Shown here one piece after another: positions 1 to 5,770 of a stretch of 6,000 nt of DNA. The stretch covers positions 1-6,000 of the forward strand of contig JAPPPC010000836.1 of assembly GCA_028817685.1 (NCBI GenBank), written 5' to 3'. Numbering within the stretch: the stretch's first letter is position 1; each line of letters begins with the position of its first letter. The notes under the pieces were generated by a model. It did no database searches. It had not been told where the DNA came from and saw only the letters and a program-made list of their open reading frames with translations. A program made the position numbers and the translations under genes. The stretch is from Rhodospirillaceae bacterium. Its GTDB lineage: Bacteria; Pseudomonadota; Alphaproteobacteria; UBA8366; GCA-2717185.

Positions 1-944
1 CCGGTGTACCGGTCGAGCGGGTGTTCAAGATGGTCCGTGTGTCGGTGCAGCAGCAAACCAACGAAGAACAGACGCCGTGGGAATCTTCCTCGCTGACCGG
101 CGATTTTTATTTCGTGCCGGGTTCAGAGGGGACGGTGGCCGCAGCGGCGCCGGTATCGGTCGACGTCAATAACACGCAGGAAGAGATCGCCTTCTGGCAA
201 TCCATCCAGACCAGCGAAAACCCGCGCGACTTCGAGTCCTACCTGGACCGGTACGGCGAGGATGGCGCGTTCACGCTGTTGGCCCGCAACCGTGTTAAGG
301 ACTTAAGCGCGTATGACTCCGACGGCACCAGGCTCGCCCGCAACACCTCGGATGCCGGCAAGAGCGAGGAGAAGCTCGCCGCCGAGGCGCTGGTGCGGGC
401 GCGCGAGATGATGCGCGACCTGGCAAAGAACGCCAACCATGTCATGGGCCGCGAACAGGTGCCGTTCGCCAAACGGATCGAGAAGTTCCGGGGATTGCTG
501 GGGCAGGTCGTCGCGTTCCAGCCGATGGCGAAATATGTCCTCGGCCGGTACTACGAAAGCGCGGCGCCGGAAGAGTGGGACCGTTTCTACGCGACGTACA
601 AGGAGATGTTCCTGTCAGGCTATGAGTTCACGGCCGGCGATACCTGGACCGGCAAATACGAGGTCGAAAAGATACGCGCCTATGGCAAGGACACCTTGAT
701 CACCGTCCGTTTCGACCGGGAAGGGGGGCTGGAGCCGTTCCGAGTCGGGTTTCGCGTGCGGCGCTATCCGAAAAGCTATTTCGGCATCAAGATCATCGAC
801 GCCATCCACAAAGGTGCCAGCCTGTTGGTCACCCAACGAGCAGACTTCGCGCCGGCCTTGCAGAAGGGTGGGATCAACGGCCTTGTCGAGTCGCTGGAGA
901 AGAAGTTCGGCAAGGCCGTCAAGCCGATCGAAATCCCTGGCTAG
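1..944 (+). CDS. Caspase-like (peptidase C14) protein fused to an MlaC-type domain, 3' part only
   Basis: The reading frame is open from base 3, and the first visible codons (GVPVERVFKMVR) continue a domain, so the true start lies before the window; the first ATGs are internal. Bases about 3-125 encode the usual end of bacterial caspase-like domains: a VF-x-x-V-R stretch, then QTPWESSSLTGDFYF. The His/Cys catalytic dyad would lie upstream and cannot be checked. Bases about 180-305 encode a FWQSIQTSENPRDFESYL segment, a motif often found after caspase domains. Bases about 363-920 match the MlaC/Ttg2D family: FRGLL, a YVLGRYY motif, WTGKYEVEKIRA, a KIIDAIHKGASLLVTQRADF block and GLVESLEKKF. MlaC proteins carry phospholipids across the periplasm, so this protein is probably exported (inference; the N-terminus is missing). 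It ends in TAG and converges with the ABC gene 12 bp away. Domain calls are from memory of the families; the MlaC call is firm and the caspase tail is likely. Confidence 0.85.
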   Translation, partial: GVPVERVFKMVRVSVQQQTNEEQTPWESSSLTGDFYFVPGSEGTVAAAAPVSVDVNNTQEEIAFWQSIQTSENPRDFESYLDRYGEDGAFTLLARNRVKDLSAYDSDGTRLARNTSDAGKSEEKLAAEALVRAREMMRDLAKNANHVMGREQVPFAKRIEKFRGLLGQVVAFQPMAKYVLGRYYESAAPEEWDRFYATYKEMFLSGYEFTAGDTWTGKYEVEKIRAYGKDTLITVRFDREGGLEPFRVGFRVRRYPKSYFGIKIIDAIHKGASLLVTQRADFAPALQKGGINGLVESLEKKFGKAVKPIEIPG

Positions 945-956
945 GCTCGGCCGGCC

Positions 957-1670
957 TTACCAGTAGAGGTCGCCGTCGATGCAGGCGCGCACCTCTTCGC
1001 GTTCCGGATCGTTCAGGATGTCGGCCGCCGGGGCGTGCGCGATAAGGCGGCCGCGATGCAGGAAGAGAACTTCGTCCGCCAGCCGCCGCGCTTGACCAAG
1101 GTCGTGGGTCGACATGACGATCTTCGTACCCGCATCGTGGATCAGGTTGATAAGCTCCTCGATCGACTGCGTCACCGCCGGGTCGAGACTCGCCGTCGGC
1201 TCGTCGAGAAACAGCACGTCCGGCTTCAGCGCCCAGGCGCGGGCCAGCGCCAGCCGCTGCTGCTCGCCGAAGGAAAGGCTGCGCGCCTGCCGGTCCGCGT
1301 GCCGGTAGAGCCGCGTCTGCTTCAGCGCTTCGGCGACGATCTCGCGCCGTTCGCGGCGCGGCATGCCGCGCATGCGCAGCGCATAGTCGACATTCTCCGC
1401 CGCGGTCCGCCGCAGCATGACCGGCCGCTGGAATACCATCGCCTGACGGTGTGCCACATCCGTGGAACCGCTATTCCAGGCGATTTCGCCGCCTGTCGGC
1501 GCGATAAGGCCGTGGCACAACCGCAGCAGCAGGCTCTTGCCGGCGCCGTTATGTCCCAGAATGATAGTTCGCGTACCGGACTCGAGCGTGAAGGTGATGT
1601 CCTTGATCAGACCGACCCCGTCGGCCTCGTAGCGCAGACCGTGGACGTGCAAGGGCAGGATCGAGGTCAG
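957..1670 (-). CDS. ABC transporter ATP-binding protein, TupC-like (tungstate/oxyanion type)
   Basis: A 237-residue ATPase subunit of an ABC importer, acting at the inner face of the membrane. Visible motifs are Walker A GHNGAGKS (39-46), Q-loop Q81, signature LSFGEQQ (132-138), Walker B VLFLDEP followed by TASLD (152-163) and the H-loop STHD (His189). The LRLCHGLIAPT stretch after Walker A and the VFQRPVMLRRTAAENV stretch resemble TupC, the tungstate importer ATPase. The signature has Phe in place of the first Gly of LSGGQ. An ATG at 1811 in this frame would add about 47 arginine-rich residues inside the preceding gene and is unlikely. The best start is CTG at 1670, overlapping the upstream TGA by 3 bases within CTGA, with GGGAG 7 nt upstream; TTG at 1652 is the alternative. 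No permease or binding protein lies beside it, so the substrate is inferred by resemblance only. Confidence 0.85.
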   Translation of the reverse strand: MTSILPLHVHGLRYEADGVGLIKDITFTLESGTRTIILGHNGAGKSLLLRLCHGLIAPTGGEIAWNSGSTDVAHRQAMVFQRPVMLRRTAAENVDYALRMRGMPRRERREIVAEALKQTRLYRHADRQARSLSFGEQQRLALARAWALKPDVLFLDEPTASLDPAVTQSIEELINLIHDAGTKIVMSTHDLGQARRLADEVLFLHRGRLIAHAPAADILNDPEREEVRACIDGDLYW

Positions 1671-2584
1671 TCGTTGTCTCCCGTGGGCGCGCTGCCAACC
1701 TCGATATCGGCCCAGCGTTCCATATGCTTGATCAGCGCAACCGACGTGTCGTCGCCGGTCCCCTGGCTGACCGCATAAGCCAGGAACTGGCGCACCGAGC
1801 TGCCCAGCCACATCGGGCAGCCGAGCGCTTCCGCTTCCTCCAGGCAGAGCCGCACATCCTTGTAGAGCAGCTTTTGCTTCATGGTCTTTTCGAAGGTGCG
1901 CGTCACCACGGCGCGCGGGAACTTATCCATCGTCGCGGAGTTGCGGCCGCTGCTGGCGTTGATCACGTCGAGCATCACATTGGGGTCGAGGCCGCCCTTG
2001 ACCCCCATGACCATCGCCTCTGCCGCCGCGATGTTGTTGGTCGCGGACAGGAAGTTGTTAGCGAGCTTCATGGTCTGGCCGAGACCAGCGTCGGCGCCGA
2101 TATAGAACAGATTGTTGCCGATCACTTCGAGGATCGAACGCGCTGCCTCGAAGACCGTTTCCGGACCGGAGACCATCAGGGACAGTTTGCCGGATTCCGC
2201 GCCGAGTATGCCGCCGCTGACCGGACTGTCGAGCGCTGCGATATCCTTTTCGCCGAGGCCGGTCGCGACGGTCTTCGCCATCACCGCGCCGGTCGTTGAG
2301 AGGTCGATATAGGTGCGTAGCGCCGTGCCCTGCACCAGCCCGTCCGGACCCAGTGCCACGGCGCGCACCACGTCCGGGGTCGGCAGGCTGACCAGGACCG
2401 TCTCGCAGCGGTTCGCTACCTCGGCCGGACTGACGGCCCGGTGCGCCCCTTTCGCGACCGCCGTTGCCGTTGCTTCCTCGCGCGAGTCGCAGACAACGAG
2501 TTCGTGCCCGGCATCGAGCAACCGTAACGCCATCGGGCCGCCCATATCGCCCAACCCGATGAACCCAATCGGACCCTTCGTCAT
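1667..2584 (-). CDS. NAD(P)-dependent beta-hydroxyacid dehydrogenase, 3-hydroxyisobutyrate dehydrogenase family
   Basis: A 305-residue cytoplasmic oxidoreductase of normal family length. The N-terminal Rossmann fold shows GFIGLGDMGGPMA (7-19), and Asp33 at the end of the second strand points to NAD rather than NADP. The substrate-binding signature is DSPVSGG (119-125), and the family's catalytic lysine is Lys173 in GLGQTMKLANN. The all-helical C-terminal domain follows to the end. Family members oxidise 3-hydroxyisobutyrate, tartronate semialdehyde or related beta-hydroxy acids; the exact substrate cannot be read from the sequence. AGAGGAG 7 nt before the ATG fixes the start. It lies 33 bp after the DUF1326 gene and its stop overlaps the ABC ATPase start. 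In this operon it may oxidise or reduce a hydroxy acid made by the CoA pathway (inference). Confidence 0.92.
   Translation of the reverse strand: MTKGPIGFIGLGDMGGPMALRLLDAGHELVVCDSREEATATAVAKGAHRAVSPAEVANRCETVLVSLPTPDVVRAVALGPDGLVQGTALRTYIDLSTTGAVMAKTVATGLGEKDIAALDSPVSGGILGAESGKLSLMVSGPETVFEAARSILEVIGNNLFYIGADAGLGQTMKLANNFLSATNNIAAAEAMVMGVKGGLDPNVMLDVINASSGRNSATMDKFPRAVVTRTFEKTMKQKLLYKDVRLCLEEAEALGCPMWLGSSVRQFLAYAVSQGTGDDTSVALIKHMERWADIEVGSAPTGDND
1677..1682 (-). promoter_or_regulatory. Ribosome-binding site supporting a CTG start of the ABC ATPase gene
   Basis: On the minus strand GGGAGA lies 7 nt (counted from GGGAG) before CTG at 1670-1668, inside the last codons of the dehydrogenase gene. 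The CTG overlaps the dehydrogenase stop, which suggests translational coupling. It decides between the long in-frame extension and the short form whose N-terminus (TSILPL) looks like the family. Confidence 0.55.
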
Positions 2585-2617
2585 CGCTAAACTCCTCTGT
2601 CGGTTCGCGCGTGGTCT

Positions 2618-3241
2618 TTAGCTAGACCATTTGAACGGCGCGTAGTGCCCGTTATTGGCTTCGCCCTGCATATCGAGCGTGAGCCCGAACCCGAAAACCT
2701 TGAGAAACTTCGATGTGGCCAGGGCGAGTCTCGTGTTCGCCGGGTGGCCCGTATTGTCGATGTAGTAGGGATCGCCCGACTGGTTGCGGGACGCCACACC
2801 CTCGATCTCGAACCCGAAGATCTCGGGAATCTCGGTCGCGCGTTTGAGGCCGTCCATGATGAAATCGATCGGCTTGTATTCGACGCCGCGGAAGTCGCTC
2901 ACCAAATTCTCGCGGATCCGGCCCGGGACCCCGCCGGACTCGCCACTGGCGATGGAAGCCAGCGCCGCGCGCTGGTCCTCGTCGGCGGCCTCGTCGACGA
3001 CGCAGGCGAAGACCCAGCCGCCATCGGCCATGACCTTGCCGGAGCGGATGACGAAGGTGAAATGCAGCCCGTCCAACGCGACGTTGCCGGCTTTCCCCTC
3101 GTCGATGCGATAGACCATCATCGCGTAGCAATGGTCGTGTGTCGCCGGTCCCTGCGGATTGGTATAGATGCAGGGACACAGATAGTCGCAATTGCAGCTC
3201 TCCATATACTCGCCCCGCAGGGTCCAGGCCGCGTCCGCCAT
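2618..3241 (-). CDS. DUF1326 family protein
   Basis: A 207-residue protein without a signal peptide or membrane segment. The opening W-x-L-R-G-E-Y-x-E-S-C-N-C-D-Y-L-C-P-C (Cys16, 18, 22, 24) is the hallmark of DUF1326, as are the later GLHFTFVIRSGK segment and the DEDQRAALASIASGESGG segment. Another Cys with nearby His (His35, His37, Cys38) could join the four cysteines in binding a metal, though that is inference. No biochemical role is established for the family that I know of. The ATG comes one base after the TGA of the BadI-like gene, and GGGAG lies 6 nt upstream inside that gene, so the two are very likely translated together. The tight placement within a CoA catabolic operon suggests an accessory role there. 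Confidence 0.88.
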   Translation of the reverse strand: MADAAWTLRGEYMESCNCDYLCPCIYTNPQGPATHDHCYAMMVYRIDEGKAGNVALDGLHFTFVIRSGKVMADGGWVFACVVDEAADEDQRAALASIASGESGGVPGRIRENLVSDFRGVEYKPIDFIMDGLKRATEIPEIFGFEIEGVASRNQSGDPYYIDNTGHPANTRLALATSKFLKVFGFGLTLDMQGEANNGHYAPFKWSS

Positions 3242-3242
3242 G

Positions 3243-4052
3243 TCAGTCTCCCAGGTTCATATGCGCGCGGAAGTCGGGATCGCGCTTTTCGCGCATGGAG
3301 GCACCGCCTTCTTTCGACTCGTCCGTATCGTACATCATGCGCACGGCTTCGAACCCGAGCCGGCTGATGCCGCGGATGCTCTCGCTGTCGGCGTTGAAGG
3401 TGCGCTTGGCGATAGCGATGGCGGTCGGGCTGCGCAGGGCAAGCTCGGCGCACCAGCGATCCACTTCGGCGTCCAGCTCGTCATCCGGCACGACGGCGTT
3501 GACGAGCCCCATGGCCAGTGCCTCCTGCGCGGGGTAGCGGCGGCACAGATACCACATCTCGCGCGCCTTCTTTTCGCCGACGACGCGGGCCAGATACGCG
3601 GTGCCGTAGCCGGGGTCGACCGAGCCCATCTTCGGGCCGACCTGTCCGAATATCGCGTTGTCCGAGGCAATCGTCAGGTCGCACAGCGTGCACAAAACGT
3701 TGCCGCCGCCGATGGCATAGCCGCGCACCTTGGCGATGACCGGCTGCGGCGCGTCGCGGATCGCGCTGTGCAGATCCTCGACCGGCACGCCGATGGTGCC
3801 CTTGCCGCGGCGGCCCTTCTTCTTGTCGCCCAGATCGCCGCCGACGCCGAAGGCGCGGTTGCCGGCGCCGGTCAGCACGATGGCGGAAATCTGCTTGTTC
3901 CAGGATGCTTCGATGATGGCGTCGGTCACTTCTTCATACATGCCTTCGCGAAATGCGTTCAGCCGATCCGGCCGGTTGAAGGTGATCGTCGCGGTGTGGT
4001 TCTTCTCTTCGTAGATAATGTCACGGTATTTGGAGTTTTGGCTGTCGGGCAT
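3243..4052 (-). CDS. badI: BadI/MenB-type crotonase, probable 2-ketocyclohexanecarboxyl-CoA hydrolase-like ring-opening enzyme
   Basis: A 269-residue crotonase-fold enzyme. In R. palustris, BadI hydrolyses 2-ketocyclohexanecarboxyl-CoA to pimeloyl-CoA; the related MenB closes the naphthoate ring. Long stretches match BadI as I remember it: LHSAIRD, GYAIGGGNVL, IFGQVGPKMGSVDPGYGTA, RVVGEKKARE and YDTDES-x-EG. The usual hydratase glutamates are absent (Asn118 and Gly139 lie at those sites), as expected for this branch, while the MenB-type Ser144, Asp146 and Tyr241 are kept. The oxyanion hole comes from the GVGGD (69-73) and GGGN (115-118) loops. There is a Lys/Arg-rich insert at 77-84 (DKKKGRRGKG region). 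CGAGGA 7 nt before the ATG supports the start, 20 bp after the hydratase-like gene. A menaquinone role is less likely because no other men genes are visible. The true substrate could be a related cyclic beta-ketoacyl-CoA. Confidence 0.85.
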   Translation of the reverse strand: MPDSQNSKYRDIIYEEKNHTATITFNRPDRLNAFREGMYEEVTDAIIEASWNKQISAIVLTGAGNRAFGVGGDLGDKKKGRRGKGTIGVPVEDLHSAIRDAPQPVIAKVRGYAIGGGNVLCTLCDLTIASDNAIFGQVGPKMGSVDPGYGTAYLARVVGEKKAREMWYLCRRYPAQEALAMGLVNAVVPDDELDAEVDRWCAELALRSPTAIAIAKRTFNADSESIRGISRLGFEAVRMMYDTDESKEGGASMREKRDPDFRAHMNLGD

Positions 4053-4072
4053 ATCGGGTTCCTCGTGTGGGT

Positions 4073-4852
4073 TTATTTGCCTTTGAAGACGGCGTCGCGC
4101 TTCTCCAGGAACGCGGACATGCCTTCGCTGCGATCTTCGGTGGTGAACAGGCTGCCGGTCAGGTGGCGCTCGAACTCCAACGCCGGCTCCAGATCCATCT
4201 GCATGCCAGTATTGACCGCCATCTTGGCGTACCAGACGCTGAGCGGCGCGCGGGCGGCGTAGGCTTCGGCCCGTTCCAGTGCGGTCTCCATCACCTTGTA
4301 CGGATCGACGACGCGGCTGACCAGCCCGATGCGCAGGGCGGTTTCGGCGTCGATGAAATCGGCACTGAACAGCAGATCCTTGGCGTTCTCCATGCCGACG
4401 ACCCGCGGCAGACGCTGCGTGCCGCCGGCGCCCGCGACCGAACCGATCTTGGAGCTGGTGACGCCGAACTTGGAGCCGCTACCGGCGATACGGATGTCGC
4501 AGGCCAGCGCCACTTCTAGCCCGCCGGTCAGGCAGAAGCCGTTGATCGCGGCGATGACGGGCTTGCGCGAGCGCTCGATGGCGCGGTTGCAGTGGTCGAA
4601 ATAGCTCAGCATGGTCTGCGTGCTGGGCAGGTTCGTCGCCTCTAGCGCGCTCTTCAAATCGGCCCCGGTGGAGAAGAACTTGTCGGTGCCGGTCAGGATG
4701 ATCGCGCGGACCGCGTCGTCCTGGTCCAGTGCCTTGACCGTGTCGCCGATAGCCGTCAGCAACTCGTTGCTCAGCGCGTTGTACTTGTCGTGGCGGTTCA
4801 TGGTCAGGACCATCGCCACGCCGCGCCGTTCGCTCAATAGAATGTCGGACAT
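4073..4852 (-). CDS. Enoyl-CoA hydratase/isomerase family protein (BadK-like position)
   Basis: A 259-residue crotonase, expected to act on a CoA thioester in the cytoplasm. Family motifs are NRHDKYNAL (19-27), the oxyanion loop STGADLK (61-67), LTGGLEVALACDIRIA (108-123), AGAGGTQRLPRVVG (140-153), GLVSRVV (176-182) and FLEKRDAVFK near the end. Glu113 corresponds to the first catalytic glutamate of rat hydratase (Glu144). The second (Glu164) is Ser133, in FGVTSSKIG, so a plain hydratase reaction is doubtful; isomerase, hydrolase or a different lyase activity is possible. The start at 4852 is set by GAGGAGGG 7 nt upstream. An ATG at 4888 would overlap the SDR gene and lacks comparable support. 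Neighbours suggest a step before or beside ring opening of an alicyclic acyl-CoA. Confidence 0.9.
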   Translation of the reverse strand: MSDILLSERRGVAMVLTMNRHDKYNALSNELLTAIGDTVKALDQDDAVRAIILTGTDKFFSTGADLKSALEATNLPSTQTMLSYFDHCNRAIERSRKPVIAAINGFCLTGGLEVALACDIRIAGSGSKFGVTSSKIGSVAGAGGTQRLPRVVGMENAKDLLFSADFIDAETALRIGLVSRVVDPYKVMETALERAEAYAARAPLSVWYAKMAVNTGMQMDLEPALEFERHLTGSLFTTEDRSEGMSAFLEKRDAVFKGK

Positions 4853-4859
4853 TTCGGTT

Positions 4860-4867
4860 CCCTCCTC
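4860..4867 (-). promoter_or_regulatory. Ribosome-binding site of the hydratase-like gene, overlapping the SDR stop
   Basis: GAGGAGGG on the minus strand shares bases with the TGA (4868-4866) of the SDR gene and sits 7 nt before ATG 4852-4850. It selects this ATG over the in-frame ATG at 4888 and suggests coupling of the two genes. Confidence 0.75.
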
Positions 4868-5654
4868 AGGCCATCGCGAAGCCGCCATTGACGCTCAACA
4901 CCTGGCCGGTGATGTGGCGCGCGGCGTCGGAGGTCATGAACAGCACGGTGTTGGTAATGTCTTTCATTTCGCCGATGCGGCGCAGCGGGTAGAGGCGCAG
5001 CACCTTTGCCTCGCGCGCCTTCCAGGCCTCGTCGCCGAGTTTCTGGCGGAGCTGTTGCTGCAGGCCGATGCGCATGGGCGAGTTCGTGGCTCCCGGCGAC
5101 ACCACATTGACGTTCACGTTGTGGCGGCCGACTTCCTTGGCGAGCGACTTGGTGAAGGCGATCACGCCGCCCTTGGCCGCGGAGTAGTTGGCCTCGCGTT
5201 CCTGCCCGACCCTGGCCGCGTCGGTCGCGATGTTCACGATCTTGCCGCCGCCGCGTTCGATCATGCCGGGCAAGACGGCGCGCGAGCAATGCATCGTGCC
5301 GTGCAGGATAACCGCAATCTCGCGCATGCAGGCGTCGGGATCGGTCTCCAGGAACATGGTGTGCTCGGTCAGCAGGGCGGCGTTGTTGACCAGGATGTCG
5401 ATCCCGCCGAGCGCGCTTTCCGTGCCGGCGATCATATCCTTCACCGTCGCAAGATCCGTGATGTCCGCGGTCGCGTCATGCGCCGTGCCGCCGGCCGCCT
5501 CGACCATCTTGATGGTCTCCGCGACGGCGTCGCCGTTGATATCGTTGACGGCGACCTTCGCGCCCTCCTGGGCGTAACCGACCGCCATGTGCTGGCCCAT
5601 GCCGGAGCCGCTGCCGGTGATCAGGACGGTCTTGCCCTTCAAGTCGAGATCCAT
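4866..5654 (-). CDS. Short-chain dehydrogenase/reductase, BadH-like
   Basis: A 262-residue classical-length SDR. The Rossmann glycine motif is TGSGSGMG (13-20), Asp38 after the second strand indicates NAD(H), and NNAA is at 90-93. The active-site Tyr157 and Lys161 (YSAAK) are present, and the C-terminal GQVLSVNGG matches the fold's end. The stretch VLPGM-x-ER ... VNIATDAARVG resembles BadH, the 2-hydroxycyclohexanecarboxyl-CoA dehydrogenase that acts just before BadI. Two members of the usual catalytic tetrad differ: Asn is Ile116 and Ser is Thr144. The start at 5654 has AGAGAGG 8 nt upstream; an ATG at 5675 has no such site. It is the first gene of the minus-strand operon, with the hydratase-like gene 13 bp downstream. 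A dehydrogenase role on a cyclic hydroxyacyl-CoA is inferred. Confidence 0.9.
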   Translation of the reverse strand: MDLDLKGKTVLITGSGSGMGQHMAVGYAQEGAKVAVNDINGDAVAETIKMVEAAGGTAHDATADITDLATVKDMIAGTESALGGIDILVNNAALLTEHTMFLETDPDACMREIAVILHGTMHCSRAVLPGMIERGGGKIVNIATDAARVGQEREANYSAAKGGVIAFTKSLAKEVGRHNVNVNVVSPGATNSPMRIGLQQQLRQKLGDEAWKAREAKVLRLYPLRRIGEMKDITNTVLFMTSDAARHITGQVLSVNGGFAMA

Positions 5655-5770
5655 ACGCCTCGCCTCTCTTTTCATTTTCAGTTCAATAGGTTATCGCCAT
5701 CGACATCTAGAGAGGCCGACGTCTATAAACGTTACCAACGCAGACCCCTCTAAACAAGGCGACCACAGCC
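5655..5770. promoter_or_regulatory. Divergent intergenic control region
   Basis: This 116-bp gap between the SDR operon (-) and the OYE gene (+) is the longest noncoding stretch and is visibly more AT-rich than the genes. It must hold the promoters for both sides. It contains an imperfect inverted repeat, TAGAGAGG at 5708-5715 and CCCCTCTA at 5745-5752 (7 of 8 paired, 29-bp spacer), and a small dyad CGTTACCAACG at 5730-5740 (4-bp arms). These could be operators for an unseen regulator, but short repeats like these also arise by chance. I saw no convincing minus-strand promoter hexamers. Confidence 0.5.
5700..5729 (+). promoter_or_regulatory. Candidate sigma70-type promoter of the OYE-family gene
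   Basis: TCGACA (5700-5705, 5 of 6 against TTGACA) and TATAAA (5724-5729, 5 of 6 against TATAAT) are separated by 18 bp. Transcription would start near 5736, about 35 nt before the ATG. The inverted-repeat arms at 5708-5715 and 5745-5752 fall in the spacer and just after the start, positions where a repressor could block it (inference). Confidence 0.4.

Noticed and set aside
945..956. GGCCGGCC palindrome (949-956) between convergent genes as a terminator
   Set aside because: It has no loop and no T-run on either side, so it is more likely a chance GC-rich palindrome.
1671..1811. N-terminal extension of the ABC ATPase to an ATG at 1811
   Set aside because: The extra residues are Arg/Gly-rich, lie wholly inside the dehydrogenase gene and do not resemble ABC ATPase N-termini; a well-placed ribosome-binding site favours 1670.
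3243..4052. Assignment as MenB of menaquinone synthesis
   Set aside because: MenB and BadI share active-site features, but the long BadI-like stretches, the BadH-like neighbour and the absence of other men genes favour a ring-opening role; not fully excluded.
3192..4262. Long open frame on the + strand (356 codons) antisense to the DUF1326, BadI-like and hydratase-like genes
   Set aside because: No domain is recognisable, its composition is low-complexity, and it spans three genes with clear families on the other strand.
5655..5675. Upstream ATG at 5675 for the SDR
   Set aside because: No ribosome-binding site precedes it, whereas AGAGAGG sits well before ATG 5654, and the seven extra residues are not expected in the family.
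4611..5753. Long open frame on the + strand (380 codons) antisense to the hydratase-like and SDR genes
   Set aside because: It is His/Asp/Val/Ala-rich with no recognisable family, crosses two well-supported genes and their gap, and is typical of GC-rich antisense shadow frames.
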